Below are positions 13,698 through 20,081 of a stretch of 20,081 nucleotides of DNA, one piece after another (within the stretch, counting starts at the first letter, position 1; every line of letters begins with the position of its first letter). The DNA is from an uncultured Eubacteriales bacterium. GTDB lineage: Bacteria; Bacillota; Clostridia; Oscillospirales; Oscillospiraceae. Where the stretch lies: NCBI GenBank assembly GCA_958402445.1, contig CATXTO010000033.1, positions 1 through 20,081 of the forward strand, in the 5' to 3' direction. Both the position numbers and the translations under genes were made by a program. The notes under the pieces are model-generated. The model made no database searches. It saw nothing but the letters and a program-made list of their open reading frames with translations, and had not been told where the DNA came from.

Positions 13698-14975
13698 ATG
13701 GTCAAGGCAATCGTGGGAGCCAACTGGGGCGACGAGGGCAAAGGAAAAATTACAGACGTTTTGGCGGCGGATTCCAGCGTGGTGGTCCGCTTCCAGGGCG
13801 GGAGCAATGCGGGCCACACCATTGTCAACCAGCACGGCAGGTTTGCGTTGCACCAGCTGCCCTCCGGCGTTTTTTACCCCCACGTCACCAATGTGATTGG
13901 AAACGGGGTGGCGTTGGATCTGGGTAAATTTGTAGGCGAGATCTGCGCTCTGCGGGAAGCTGGTGTGGAGCCCAGGCTTCTGGTCTCGGACCGGGTTCAA
14001 CTCGTCATGCCCTACCACGTGCTGTTTGACCAATATGAGGAGGAGCGGCTGGGCGGCAGGTCCTTCGGCTCCACCAAATCGGGGATTGCGCCCTTTTACG
14101 CAGATAAATTTGCTAAAATTGGCTTCCAGTTTTCCGAGCTGTTCCATGAGACTGAGGCATTAGAGAAGCTAAAGCAGGTGCTGGAAGTGAAAAATGTCCT
14201 GCTGGAGCACTTATATCACAAGCCGGCACTGGAAGCCCAGCCTCTTTTTGACGCCCTGCGGCAACAGCGGGACCAAGTGGCGCCTTATGTGGGGGATACG
14301 TTTCAATTTCTGCTCCGCGCCCGGAAGCAGGGGGAGCAGATTCTCCTGGAGGGGCAGCTGGGCGCTATGAAGGATCCGGACTTCGGTATTTACCCCATGG
14401 TGACCTCCTCCTCCACCCTGGCCGGCTACGGCGCGGTGGGCGCGGGGATCCCTCCCTATGAAATTCAGGATATCATTTGTGTGGTGAAGGCCTATTCCAG
14501 CGCAGTGGGCGCAGGCGCCTTCGTCAGTGAGATCTTTGGCGAGCAGGCGCAGACCCTGCGCCTGCACGGCGGCGACAAGGGGGAATTTGGCGCGACTACC
14601 GGCCGGCCCCGGCGCATGGGGTGGTTTGACGCCGTGGCCACCCGGTATGGTGTTCAGGTCCAGGGCGCTACGCAGGTGGCGCTGACGGTATTGGACGCCT
14701 TGGGGTATCTGGAGAAGATCCCCGTATGCGTGGGATACCGGGTGGACGGCAAGGTGCTGACAGAGTTCCCCACTACGCCCGTTTTAGAACGCTGCGAGCC
14801 CGTGCTGGAGACGCTGCCTGGATGGAATTGCCCCATTCGAGGAATCACCAGCTATCAGGAACTTCCGAAGGCCTGCAAAGATTATGTGGAGTTTATCGAG
14901 GGGCAGCTCGGGGTGCCTATAACTATGGTTTCCAATGGGCCGGGACGCTTTGAACTCATATATCGCAGAAGCTGA
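13698..14975 (+). CDS. purA: Adenylosuccinate synthase
   Basis: Catalyses GTP-dependent joining of IMP and aspartate, the first step from IMP to AMP. It is 425 residues, normal for the family. The N-terminal NWGDEGKGKITD loop carries the catalytic D12, and NAGHTIV carries H40. Other conserved segments are IGNGVALDLGKF, STKSGIAPFYADKFAKIG (IMP-binding region), LLEGQLGAMKDPDFGIYP, and the C-terminal TTGRPRRMGWFDAVATRYG aspartate-binding loop. GGAGG (13683-13687) lies 10 bases upstream of the ATG. It is monocistronic: its own promoter is in front and the bidirectional hairpin at 14985-15024 is behind. Confidence 0.97.
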   Translation: MVKAIVGANWGDEGKGKITDVLAADSSVVVRFQGGSNAGHTIVNQHGRFALHQLPSGVFYPHVTNVIGNGVALDLGKFVGEICALREAGVEPRLLVSDRVQLVMPYHVLFDQYEEERLGGRSFGSTKSGIAPFYADKFAKIGFQFSELFHETEALEKLKQVLEVKNVLLEHLYHKPALEAQPLFDALRQQRDQVAPYVGDTFQFLLRARKQGEQILLEGQLGAMKDPDFGIYPMVTSSSTLAGYGAVGAGIPPYEIQDIICVVKAYSSAVGAGAFVSEIFGEQAQTLRLHGGDKGEFGATTGRPRRMGWFDAVATRYGVQVQGATQVALTVLDALGYLEKIPVCVGYRVDGKVLTEFPTTPVLERCEPVLETLPGWNCPIRGITSYQELPKACKDYVEFIEGQLGVPITMVSNGPGRFELIYRRS

Positions 14976-14984
14976 ATATAATTT

Positions 14985-15024
14985 GCCGCCGCTGCCCCAT
15001 ATCATAACCTGGGGCAGCGGCGGC
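14985..15024. terminator. Bidirectional terminator hairpin between purA and spoVFB
   Basis: A perfect 15-bp stem: GCCGCCGCTGCCCCA (14985-14999) with TGGGGCAGCGGCGGC (15010-15024), 10-base loop. On the plus strand a T-rich stretch (ATTTTATTGT) starts about six bases after the stem; on the minus strand AAATTATATT follows. Its position between two convergent genes supports use from both sides. Confidence 0.85.
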
Positions 15025-15054
15025 TGTCGAATTTTATTGTATATACGCCTCATC

Positions 15055-15627
15055 CTAAATTAAAACCGGCTGTAGTTGGCGCCCCTCCAGGGCCTCGGCC
15101 ACGGCTTCCGGCAGCCGGCTGAAATCCGCGACCAGGCTGGTGGGCTTTTTTACGGGGTCATCCTGACCGAAGGGTACAAAGTAGATGTACTTGCGCGCCA
15201 GCAGCTTGCCGATGTTCTCTGCCGCTACGCCCAGTCCGTCATTGGTGGAGACTGCCAAAATAACGGGCCGGCCGTTGCGCAGATGGCTCTTCACCGCCAT
15301 GGTGACAGGGCCGTCCGCAATACCTGCGGCCAGTTTCGCCAGGGTGTTGCCGGTGCAGGGGGCCACAACCAAAGCGTCCAACAGCTTTTTGGGGCCGATG
15401 GGCTCCACCTCGGTGAGCAAATGCAGCGCGGGCCTACCGCAAATACGCTCCACAGCCTCCCGGTGTGACGTCGCTGTTCCGAACCGGGTGTCGGTTTCGT
15501 AGCTAGCCTGAGAGAAAATAGGAATGACCTGACTGCACTGCTGCGCCAGGGCCTCCAGGGCTGGAATTGCCTTGGAGTAGGTGCAGAAGGATCCGCAAAT
15601 GGCGAATCCAATGGTGCTATTCAACAT
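15055..15627 (-). CDS. spoVFB: Dipicolinate synthase subunit B
   Basis: The flavoprotein-like B subunit (190 residues) of the complex that makes dipicolinic acid from dihydrodipicolinate in the mother cell during sporulation. It has the flavoprotein fold pattern: IGFAICGSFCTYSKAIPALE at the start, then VVAPCTGNTLAKLAAGIADG and PVILAVSTNDGLGVAAENIG, all typical of SpoVFB/DpaB. It overlaps the end of subunit A by 11 bases. AAAGGAG lies just upstream of its ATG within the A gene, so the two are coupled and probably made in fixed ratio. It converges on purA across the shared hairpin. Confidence 0.95.
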   Translation of the reverse strand: MLNSTIGFAICGSFCTYSKAIPALEALAQQCSQVIPIFSQASYETDTRFGTATSHREAVERICGRPALHLLTEVEPIGPKKLLDALVVAPCTGNTLAKLAAGIADGPVTMAVKSHLRNGRPVILAVSTNDGLGVAAENIGKLLARKYIYFVPFGQDDPVKKPTSLVADFSRLPEAVAEALEGRQLQPVLI

Positions 15628-16423
15628 AAAAGCTCCTTTCTTGGCCGGAGGCCAAACGCAGTATGGTTTTACCGATGAGCCGGCCCGCGGTTTCCGGGGC
15701 GGTTTTGCCGGGCAATCCCCCGGCGATCAACACCGGCCTGGGGCAATCGCTGGAAATCCCGCCCGGACTGGAGGCCAGCTCAATCAGCAGGCAGTCCCGA
15801 CGGGTGCAGGCTGCCTGCGCCGCAGAGAAAACCGGAGCTGGGACTGTGTTGAAAATGACCCGATATTGCTCCAGATCTCTTTGATAGCAGCCCGTTTCCT
15901 CGGGGAAATACCCCAAGGCGGCAATAAGCGCCCGATCCCGGGGCTTCCGGGCAGAGACTGTCACCTGGGCGCCCAGGGCCCGAAGCCGGCAGCTCAGGAG
16001 CTGGCCGATGCGGCCCCAGCCGATCACCAGCACCGGCGTACCGTCCAACGTCACCGGCAGGCGGTCCATGGACAATTGTATGGCACCCTCCGCTGTGACG
16101 GCTGCATTGGCGGCGGTGAGGTCCTCGTCCTGAAAGTAATCGATAACCGCTGCGCCGGTTCCGGCCAGCGCTTGCCCCTGGGGCCCCAGCTTGCCACCCA
16201 AAATGGTAATGCCGCTGCGAAGCTGGGGCAACACCTCCTCCAGGGCGGGGCCCTGGGAAATTTGCCCATTTTGCTCAAAAGCAGGCAAAGGGAGGACAAG
16301 ATGGGTCATCTGATCACAGGGAAATGCCGCGACGCTGGCGCCTGCTTCCCGCAGTTGGGTTTCCGCCCAGCGCATGCGGGAATCCCCACCTAAAAAACAG
16401 AAAATTCGGTCGTGTATGTGCAT
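15617..16423 (-). CDS. spoVFA: Dipicolinate synthase subunit A
   Basis: The NAD(P)-binding A subunit, 268 residues with the start chosen here. The N-terminal domain begins IFCFLGGDSRMRWAETQLRE, a typical DpaA opening. The C-terminal Rossmann domain has VIGWGRIGQLLSCRLRALG (GxGxxG) and continues into LLIELASSPGGIS. With subunit B it makes dipicolinate for the spore core. The ATG at 16423 has AAGGAGG (16433-16439) nine bases upstream. The open frame continues to 16606, but that extension lacks homology and overlaps the divergent promoter, so I rejected it. The start is 150 bases from that of the divergent DUF4364 gene. Presence of both subunits indicates an endospore former. Confidence 0.95.
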   Translation of the reverse strand: MHIHDRIFCFLGGDSRMRWAETQLREAGASVAAFPCDQMTHLVLPLPAFEQNGQISQGPALEEVLPQLRSGITILGGKLGPQGQALAGTGAAVIDYFQDEDLTAANAAVTAEGAIQLSMDRLPVTLDGTPVLVIGWGRIGQLLSCRLRALGAQVTVSARKPRDRALIAALGYFPEETGCYQRDLEQYRVIFNTVPAPVFSAAQAACTRRDCLLIELASSPGGISSDCPRPVLIAGGLPGKTAPETAGRLIGKTILRLASGQERSFYVE

Positions 16424-16447
16424 AGTTTCATCCCTCCTTACTCTCGC

Positions 16448-16475
16448 CAGCCTATGCACCGGCGGCTCCATCCGT
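16448..16475 (-). promoter_or_regulatory. Possible sigma-K-type promoter of spoVFAB
   Basis: On the minus strand CATAGGCTG (16456-16448) matches the sigma-K -10 consensus CATANNNTA except for the last base. An AC (16475-16474) lies 17 bases upstream at the -35 position. Known spoVF transcription in B. subtilis depends on sigma-K. The start site would fall only a few bases before the ribosome binding site, which is tight, so this is tentative. Confidence 0.3.
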
Positions 16476-16485
16476 GCGTCCTGGG

Positions 16486-16514
16486 TTGTATTTTGGGGAA
16501 GTCTGCGGTATAAT
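16486..16514 (+). promoter_or_regulatory. Promoter of the DUF4364 gene
   Basis: TTGTAT (16486-16491) and a perfect TATAAT (16509-16514) are spaced by 17 bases. The gene starts about 60 bases downstream of the -10. Confidence 0.65.
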
Positions 16515-16573
16515 GAAGACAATTCGTGGAAGAGCATACGGCTGGGCGAATCGGCCGAATGCGGAGAGGAGCG

Positions 16574-17149
16574 ATGAGCCGGATGGAGCGTTTGGGGTTT
16601 ATCCATGACATGATGGATGTCAAGGTGCTGATTTTGTTTGTTCTGGCCAGAACCGGTTATCCTGTCAGTGTGCAGGAAGTCTATGAACTATGCTACCAGG
16701 ACGATTGCTTGAGTTATTTTGATGTATGTACCGCGGTGCCGGAGCTTGTGGCTTCCGGACATCTGCAGCCGCAGGGGGAGCGCTACGAGATCACAGAAAA
16801 GGGTCGGGCTGACGGGGCGTTGACGGAGGATTCCATCGCTTTTCCGGTCCGGCGGCGGGCGCAGGCGGCGGTGGAACGCTTCAACCGGGAGCAGCGCCGG
16901 AGCAGCTTTATAAAAACGCAGATTGTGCCAAGACAAAGTGGGGACTTCTCGGTGATTCTGGGCCTGGACGACGAGAAAGGAAATCTGATGACTCTGGAGA
17001 TCATGGCGCCGGACCAGCACCAGGCGATTCGGCTGAGCGACTCCTTTCGCAAAAATGCGGAGCTCCTCTATCACCTGATTATGTCGGACCTGCTGGACGA
17101 GGAATTTGGAGAGCCGGATTCTCCCCTTGCCGGAGCCGGGGATTCATGA
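16574..17149 (+). CDS. DUF4364 family winged-helix-like protein
   Basis: A 191-residue protein. GFIHDMMDVKVLILFVLARTG and the following segment YPVSVQEVYELCYQDDCLSYFDVCTAVPELVASGHL... fit a winged-helix DNA-binding fold, ending in the wing-like ERYEITEKGRADG. The C-terminal part (about residues 95-180) contains FSVILGLDDEKGNLMTLEI and a helical SDSFRKNAELLYHLIM. This matches the clostridial DUF4364 family, whose role is not known to me. A transcriptional regulator is likely from the fold. ATG 16574 has GGAG (16563-16566) seven bases upstream; an in-frame ATG at 16583 is also possible. It sits between the divergent sporulation operon and hpf, and hpf has its own promoter overlapping this gene's stop. 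Confidence 0.8.
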   Translation: MSRMERLGFIHDMMDVKVLILFVLARTGYPVSVQEVYELCYQDDCLSYFDVCTAVPELVASGHLQPQGERYEITEKGRADGALTEDSIAFPVRRRAQAAVERFNREQRRSSFIKTQIVPRQSGDFSVILGLDDEKGNLMTLEIMAPDQHQAIRLSDSFRKNAELLYHLIMSDLLDEEFGEPDSPLAGAGDS

Positions 17150-17155
17150 TATAAT
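17127..17155 (+). promoter_or_regulatory. Probable promoter of hpf
   Basis: TTGCCG (17127-17132) and a perfect TATAAT (17150-17155) with 17 bases between. It straddles the stop codon of the DUF4364 gene and ends 45 bases before the hpf start. Confidence 0.55.
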
Positions 17156-17199
17156 AAAACCAGACCGGAGTACCGGTGATACGAAAGGAGCGACGCATT

Positions 17200-17745
17200 A
17201 TGAAATTTCAGTTTAGTGAAAAGAAAGTACGCCTTCCCGAGAGCGTTCACGCTTACGCCGAAAAAAAGGTGACCAAGTTGGACCGCTATTTTAACGGTGA
17301 CGCGGAGGCGCTTGTCGCTTTTTCTGTCGAGAAAAATCAGAATAAAGTGGAGCTCACAGTCCATGCGGCCAACACCTGGTTCCGCGCCAGCGAGCGCACG
17401 TCGGATATGTTCGCCTCCATTGATGCAGCGGTGGCTACGATTGAAGGCCAAATTCGGAAAAACAAGACCCGTCTGGCTCGCCGGCTGCGGCAGGACGCCT
17501 TTGTTCGGGCCCCTGGCCAGGAGGAGCGCTCCTCCTTTGCACCGGAGTCTCCGGAGGAGGAGTTTGACATTGTGCGGCGGAAAAAGTTCCCCATGAAGCC
17601 CATGACCCAGGAGGAGGCGATTCTACAGATGAATCTCCTGGAGCACAGCTTCTTCGCCTTCAAGGATGAGGACAACGACGGCGCTTTTGCTGTGGTATAT
17701 CGCAGAAACGACGGCGGGTACGGCTTGATTGAGAATACAGACTGA
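17200..17745 (+). CDS. hpf: Long-form ribosome hibernation promoting factor
   Basis: Binds the 30S subunit in the decoding region and pairs two 70S ribosomes into inactive 100S dimers in stationary phase. The 181-residue protein has the N-terminal S30AE/YfiA domain (about 1-100; KFQFSEKKVRLPESVHAYAE, TKLDRYF, VELTVHAANTWFRASERTSDMFASIDAAV, KNKTRLARRL). A variable linker follows, then the C-terminal dimerisation domain (about 120-181; IVRRKKFPMKPMTQEEAILQ, HSFFAFKDEDND, VVYRRNDGGYGLI). The ATG at 17200 is preceded by AAAGGAG (17184-17190) at nine bases; an in-frame ATA or upstream start would add residues outside the domain. A strong terminator follows directly. Confidence 0.96.
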   Translation: MKFQFSEKKVRLPESVHAYAEKKVTKLDRYFNGDAEALVAFSVEKNQNKVELTVHAANTWFRASERTSDMFASIDAAVATIEGQIRKNKTRLARRLRQDAFVRAPGQEERSSFAPESPEEEFDIVRRKKFPMKPMTQEEAILQMNLLEHSFFAFKDEDNDGAFAVVYRRNDGGYGLIENTD

Positions 17746-17763
17746 GAATTTAAAAATAGAAAC

Positions 17764-17796
17764 AAGCGGCATGGCCCCGTTGGCCATGCCGCTTTT
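17764..17796 (+). terminator. Rho-independent terminator of hpf
   Basis: The stem AAGCGGCATGGCC (17764-17776) pairs perfectly with GGCCATGCCGCTT (17782-17794) around the loop CCGTT. TTTT closes the structure. Confidence 0.92.
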
Positions 17797-17822
17797 AGCC
17801 GCCGCATTCGCGGGTGTAAGGA

Positions 17823-17851
17823 TAGACTTAGCCTAGAAGTTGTGCTACAAT
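17823..17851 (+). promoter_or_regulatory. Possible extended -10 promoter of the LTA-synthase-family gene
   Basis: TAGACT (17823-17828) lies 17 bases before TACAAT (17846-17851), which is preceded by TGC, an extended -10. It sits between the hpf terminator and the chosen start at 17882, and this argues against the in-frame TTG at 17840 as start. Confidence 0.45.
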
Positions 17852-17881
17852 GAACAAAAATGCGACAAGCGGGGAGAGACT

Positions 17882-19810
17882 ATGGCAAAAAACAATAGTA
17901 AAAATGGAATGGGAAAACGCGCTGCCTCTAGGGCGCGGCCGGCTGGCTTTCGCCGGACGCTCTCCCCTGGCTGGACGGTTCTGGCCGGGATTGGAATTCT
18001 TCTATTTCTTGGGTTCTCTTCTACAGCCCTGCAGCCAGGTTCCGTGCTGGAGCAGCTGCGCGGCTATCTGCAGCAGCCGATCCTTTTTTTGCTGAACGGT
18101 CTTCCAATTGCCCTTGTTTTGCTGCTGCTCTACGCACTGGTTCATAACATTTTTTATAGCGGCGCCATTGCCTGTTTGCTGTTCGACGTGCTTTCTTATG
18201 TCAATTTGCTGAAAATTGAGGGGCGGGACGATCCTTTTGTTCCGGCAGATGTGGCGCTGTTTCGGGAAGGCTTCGCGGCTGCCGGGGAGTACGCCCTGCA
18301 TCTGCATATTCCATTTTTAATTGGAATCGTGTTGAGCGTCCTCCTTCTTGTGGTCTTGGGCGTCTTTTTTAAGAGTCCGCGGCCCAAATGGCCTCTGCGA
18401 GTGGGGATGGGCGTTCTGGCCATCGTCGCTTTTCTTGGCGCAATGAAATACCTCTACCAAAATGAAAGGTTGTATCAAAGCCTTCACGTCCCGCAGCGGT
18501 ATAATGTCACCAGCGTTTTCAACCACCTGGGCTTTAACTATTGTTTTTTATACAATTATAATCTGTACGCGGTGGAAAAGCCGGAAGGCTATTCAAAAAA
18601 TCAGGCGGCCGCATGGCAGGAGAGCGACAAGCTGCCGGAGGCGGGGGAACCTGTCGGGGCCAATGTTTTGTTCGTTATGTGCGAAGCCTTTTCCGACCTC
18701 TCCAATGAAGCTGTATTTGCCTATGGGAAGGCGGAGAATCCCTTATATCTGTACAATCAACTGGCCCAGTCCCCCCAGGCTTACGCAGGGCATATCATTG
18801 TGCCGAATTTTGGAGCAGGGACTGCCAACACGGAATTCGACGTGCTGACGGGTATGCCGACCAATCTGCTGGGGCGTAATACTACCTCCGCCTTTCGCAC
18901 GGTACGGCGGGATATCAATGCCCTTCCCCGTTTGTTTGCGGCCAACGGGTATCAAACCTATTTTATGCATCCCGGGGACAGTTGGTTTTACAATCGCTCC
19001 AGCGTTTATCGGCATTTTGGCATCACGGACCAGGTGTTTTTTGATGATGCGTTCAGCAAAGCGGATTACAAGGGGAATATGGTGTCCGACGAGTCGTTTT
19101 TGCGGGTCCTGAAAGAGGACTTCTCCCAGCGGCTCAAGGCGGAAGCGCCGGTATTCGCTTATACCGTAACCATTCAAAACCATCAGACCTATGGTTCCAG
19201 CAAGTATGGGTTTACCACGCCAGAGGTTCCTCTAAATATAGAGGTTTCCGAAGGCGCGAAAGAGACGCTATCCGTCTATCTGGAGGGGATTCGGGATTCC
19301 AGTAAAATGCTGATGGAGCTGACGCAGTATTTGGATATGCTGGAAGAGCCGACGATATTGGTATTCTTCGGTGATCATCGCCCTAATCTGGGGGCCAACT
19401 ACGGGGCATATGCGGAGCTGGGCCTGGCGACGGGCGAAAATATGGATGCGCAGAGCGCAATTTACACAAACGCCACGCCCGTGCTAATCTGGGCCAACAA
19501 CGCCTACTGCAATATTGTGGATTTTTCAGAGTCTGTCGAATCTTTAGAATTGCCGGAATCTGGGCACATCAGCAGCTATTATCTAGGGGCTGCGGTATGT
19601 GAGCTGCTGGGCCTATCTGGTAAGGACGGGTATGTAGATTTTCTTAACACAATGCGCCGGGAAGTGCCTGTGGTCAGCAATCTCAACTACATGCTGGCGG
19701 ATGGAACTTTTACAAATATTTTACCGGAAATGCACGCAGAGCTTGTTAAAAAATTGAATTGCTGGGAATACTATCGGATGAAAGATGAGGGGCTTCTGAC
19801 CTTTGGTTAA
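17882..19810 (+). CDS. LTA synthase family membrane phosphotransferase (sulfatase fold)
   Basis: A 642-residue protein. A basic N-terminus (residues 1-30) is followed by about five membrane segments up to residue 200 (for example TVLAGIGILLFLGFSS, ILFLLNGLPIALVLLLLYAL, FLIGIVLSVLLLVVLGVFF). An extracellular sulfatase-fold domain follows. It has ANVLFVMCEAFSD (metal ligand E268), GAGTANTEFDVLTG (T314, aligned to the catalytic threonine of S. aureus LtaS), HPGDSWFYNRSSVYRHFG and FGDHRPNLG (D498, H499). It probably transfers glycerol-phosphate or a related group to an envelope polymer, but whether it makes lipoteichoic acid or decorates another glycan cannot be told. ATG 17882 has GGGGAGAG just upstream. 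It is isolated between the hpf terminator and the strong terminal promoters. Confidence 0.92.
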   Translation: MAKNNSKNGMGKRAASRARPAGFRRTLSPGWTVLAGIGILLFLGFSSTALQPGSVLEQLRGYLQQPILFLLNGLPIALVLLLLYALVHNIFYSGAIACLLFDVLSYVNLLKIEGRDDPFVPADVALFREGFAAAGEYALHLHIPFLIGIVLSVLLLVVLGVFFKSPRPKWPLRVGMGVLAIVAFLGAMKYLYQNERLYQSLHVPQRYNVTSVFNHLGFNYCFLYNYNLYAVEKPEGYSKNQAAAWQESDKLPEAGEPVGANVLFVMCEAFSDLSNEAVFAYGKAENPLYLYNQLAQSPQAYAGHIIVPNFGAGTANTEFDVLTGMPTNLLGRNTTSAFRTVRRDINALPRLFAANGYQTYFMHPGDSWFYNRSSVYRHFGITDQVFFDDAFSKADYKGNMVSDESFLRVLKEDFSQRLKAEAPVFAYTVTIQNHQTYGSSKYGFTTPEVPLNIEVSEGAKETLSVYLEGIRDSSKMLMELTQYLDMLEEPTILVFFGDHRPNLGANYGAYAELGLATGENMDAQSAIYTNATPVLIWANNAYCNIVDFSESVESLELPESGHISSYYLGAAVCELLGLSGKDGYVDFLNTMRREVPVVSNLNYMLADGTFTNILPEMHAELVKKLNCWEYYRMKDEGLLTFG

Positions 19811-19891
19811 AAAGTGCGGTCATTTTTTCTGGAAATGCAGGAAAGAATGATAAACTGCTGAAAAAAGTCCTAAAATTTTTAAGAATCAGGC

Positions 19892-19920
19892 TTGACAGAA
19901 TAATATTCTTGCGCTATAAT
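19892..19920 (+). promoter_or_regulatory. Strong promoter P1, consensus -35 and -10
   Basis: TTGACA (19892-19897) and TATAAT (19915-19920) both match the sigma-A consensus exactly with a 17-base spacer. The upstream flank is A/T-rich (TAAAATTTTTAAGAATC), like an UP element. Nothing upstream needs it, as the preceding gene ends at 19810; it drives something to the right. Confidence 0.88.
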
Positions 19921-19972
19921 GCAGAAGTCGCCTTGAGCGGTCAAGAATTCCCACAAAAAATGAAAAAAATTC

Positions 19973-20001
19973 TTGACAAAAACAAGTCGATATGATACCA
20001 T
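19973..20001 (+). promoter_or_regulatory. Second tandem promoter P2
   Basis: TTGACA (19973-19978) and TACCAT (19996-20001) with a 17-base spacer, 81 bases downstream of P1. An A-rich stretch lies upstream. Tandem strong promoters 80-100 bases apart are typical of ribosomal RNA operons. Confidence 0.72.
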
Positions 20002-20081
20002 ATTAGAGCTGCCCGTTGGAGGGTGACTGCACCTTGTAAATTGAATAACGTGAGACAGAAAGCACCAAAAAGGACGAAAAG
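20002..20081 (+). other. Probable rRNA operon leader (16S gene beyond the edge)
   Basis: Following P2 there is no coding frame with a ribosome binding site. The segment GCACCTTGTAAATTGAATAACG (20029-20050 region) resembles the conserved CCTTGAAAACTGAATA-type element of Firmicute rrn leaders and spacers. Together with two tandem strong promoters this suggests that a 16S rRNA gene starts shortly after 20081. The 16S itself is not in the window, so this is inference; a tRNA cluster or another stable RNA is possible. Confidence 0.55.

Noticed and set aside
15581..16393. A 270-codon plus-strand open frame opposite spoVFA
   Set aside because: It is antisense to spoVFA, which has family motifs and a ribosome binding site. 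The plus frame has neither.
16424..16606. N-terminal extension of spoVFA to an upstream start
   Set aside because: The added 61 residues overlap the divergent promoter and DUF4364 start, while ATG 16423 has AAGGAGG at nine bases and matches the normal DpaA N-terminus.

Overview
This is a chromosomal housekeeping segment from a moderately high-GC, endospore-forming Firmicute. It most likely comes from the gut Clostridia of the Oscillospiraceae type (Flavonifractor, Pseudoflavonifractor or Lawsonibacter relatives). Grounds for this: dipicolinate synthase genes (spore-specific), a T-box leader, RNase M5, DUF4364 and DUF3267 proteins, strong AGGAGG ribosome binding sites, and GC-rich intergenic palindromes headed GTAGGGGCG. 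Genus is inference; phylum and sporulation are well supported.

Layout. Positions 1-153 hold a cluster of palindromic repeats. A small ribbon-helix-helix-like regulator lies on the minus strand (147-341), divergent from a glycerophosphodiester phosphodiesterase (579-1313). Next comes a consensus promoter and an alanine-type (GCC specifier) T-box leader with terminator (1359-1626). It is followed by a NUDIX hydrolase, a DUF3267 membrane protein with a degenerate zinc motif, and alaS (2772-5411). Then comes a tight plus-strand series: comEC, holA, an RNase M5-like TOPRIM gene, a tandem GNAT acetyltransferase and an ABC-F ATPase (5466-12174). An Mrp/NBP35 P-loop ATPase follows from its own promoter (12229-13056).

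A 640-base gene-free stretch (13057-13697) carries more GTAGGGGCG palindromes and the purA promoter. purA (13698-14975) ends at a strong hairpin shared with the convergent spoVFAB (dpaAB) operon on the minus strand (15055-16423). Divergent from that are a DUF4364 protein, long-form ribosome hibernation factor hpf with a clear terminator, and an LTA-synthase-family membrane phosphotransferase (17882-19810). The last 270 bases contain two tandem strong promoters and a leader resembling an rRNA operon leader, so a 16S gene probably begins just past the right edge.

The content is translation and RNA metabolism (alaS, RNase M5, ABC-F, hpf, putative rrn), DNA metabolism (holA, comEC), purine synthesis, sporulation and envelope. 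I saw no CRISPR array, intact insertion sequence, tRNA, phage or defence module. The observations most worth a second look are the alanine T-box standing two genes upstream of alaS, the apparently dead-enzyme DUF3267 protein between them, the inverted ATTCTTG motifs at the terminal promoters, and the palindromic repeat family.
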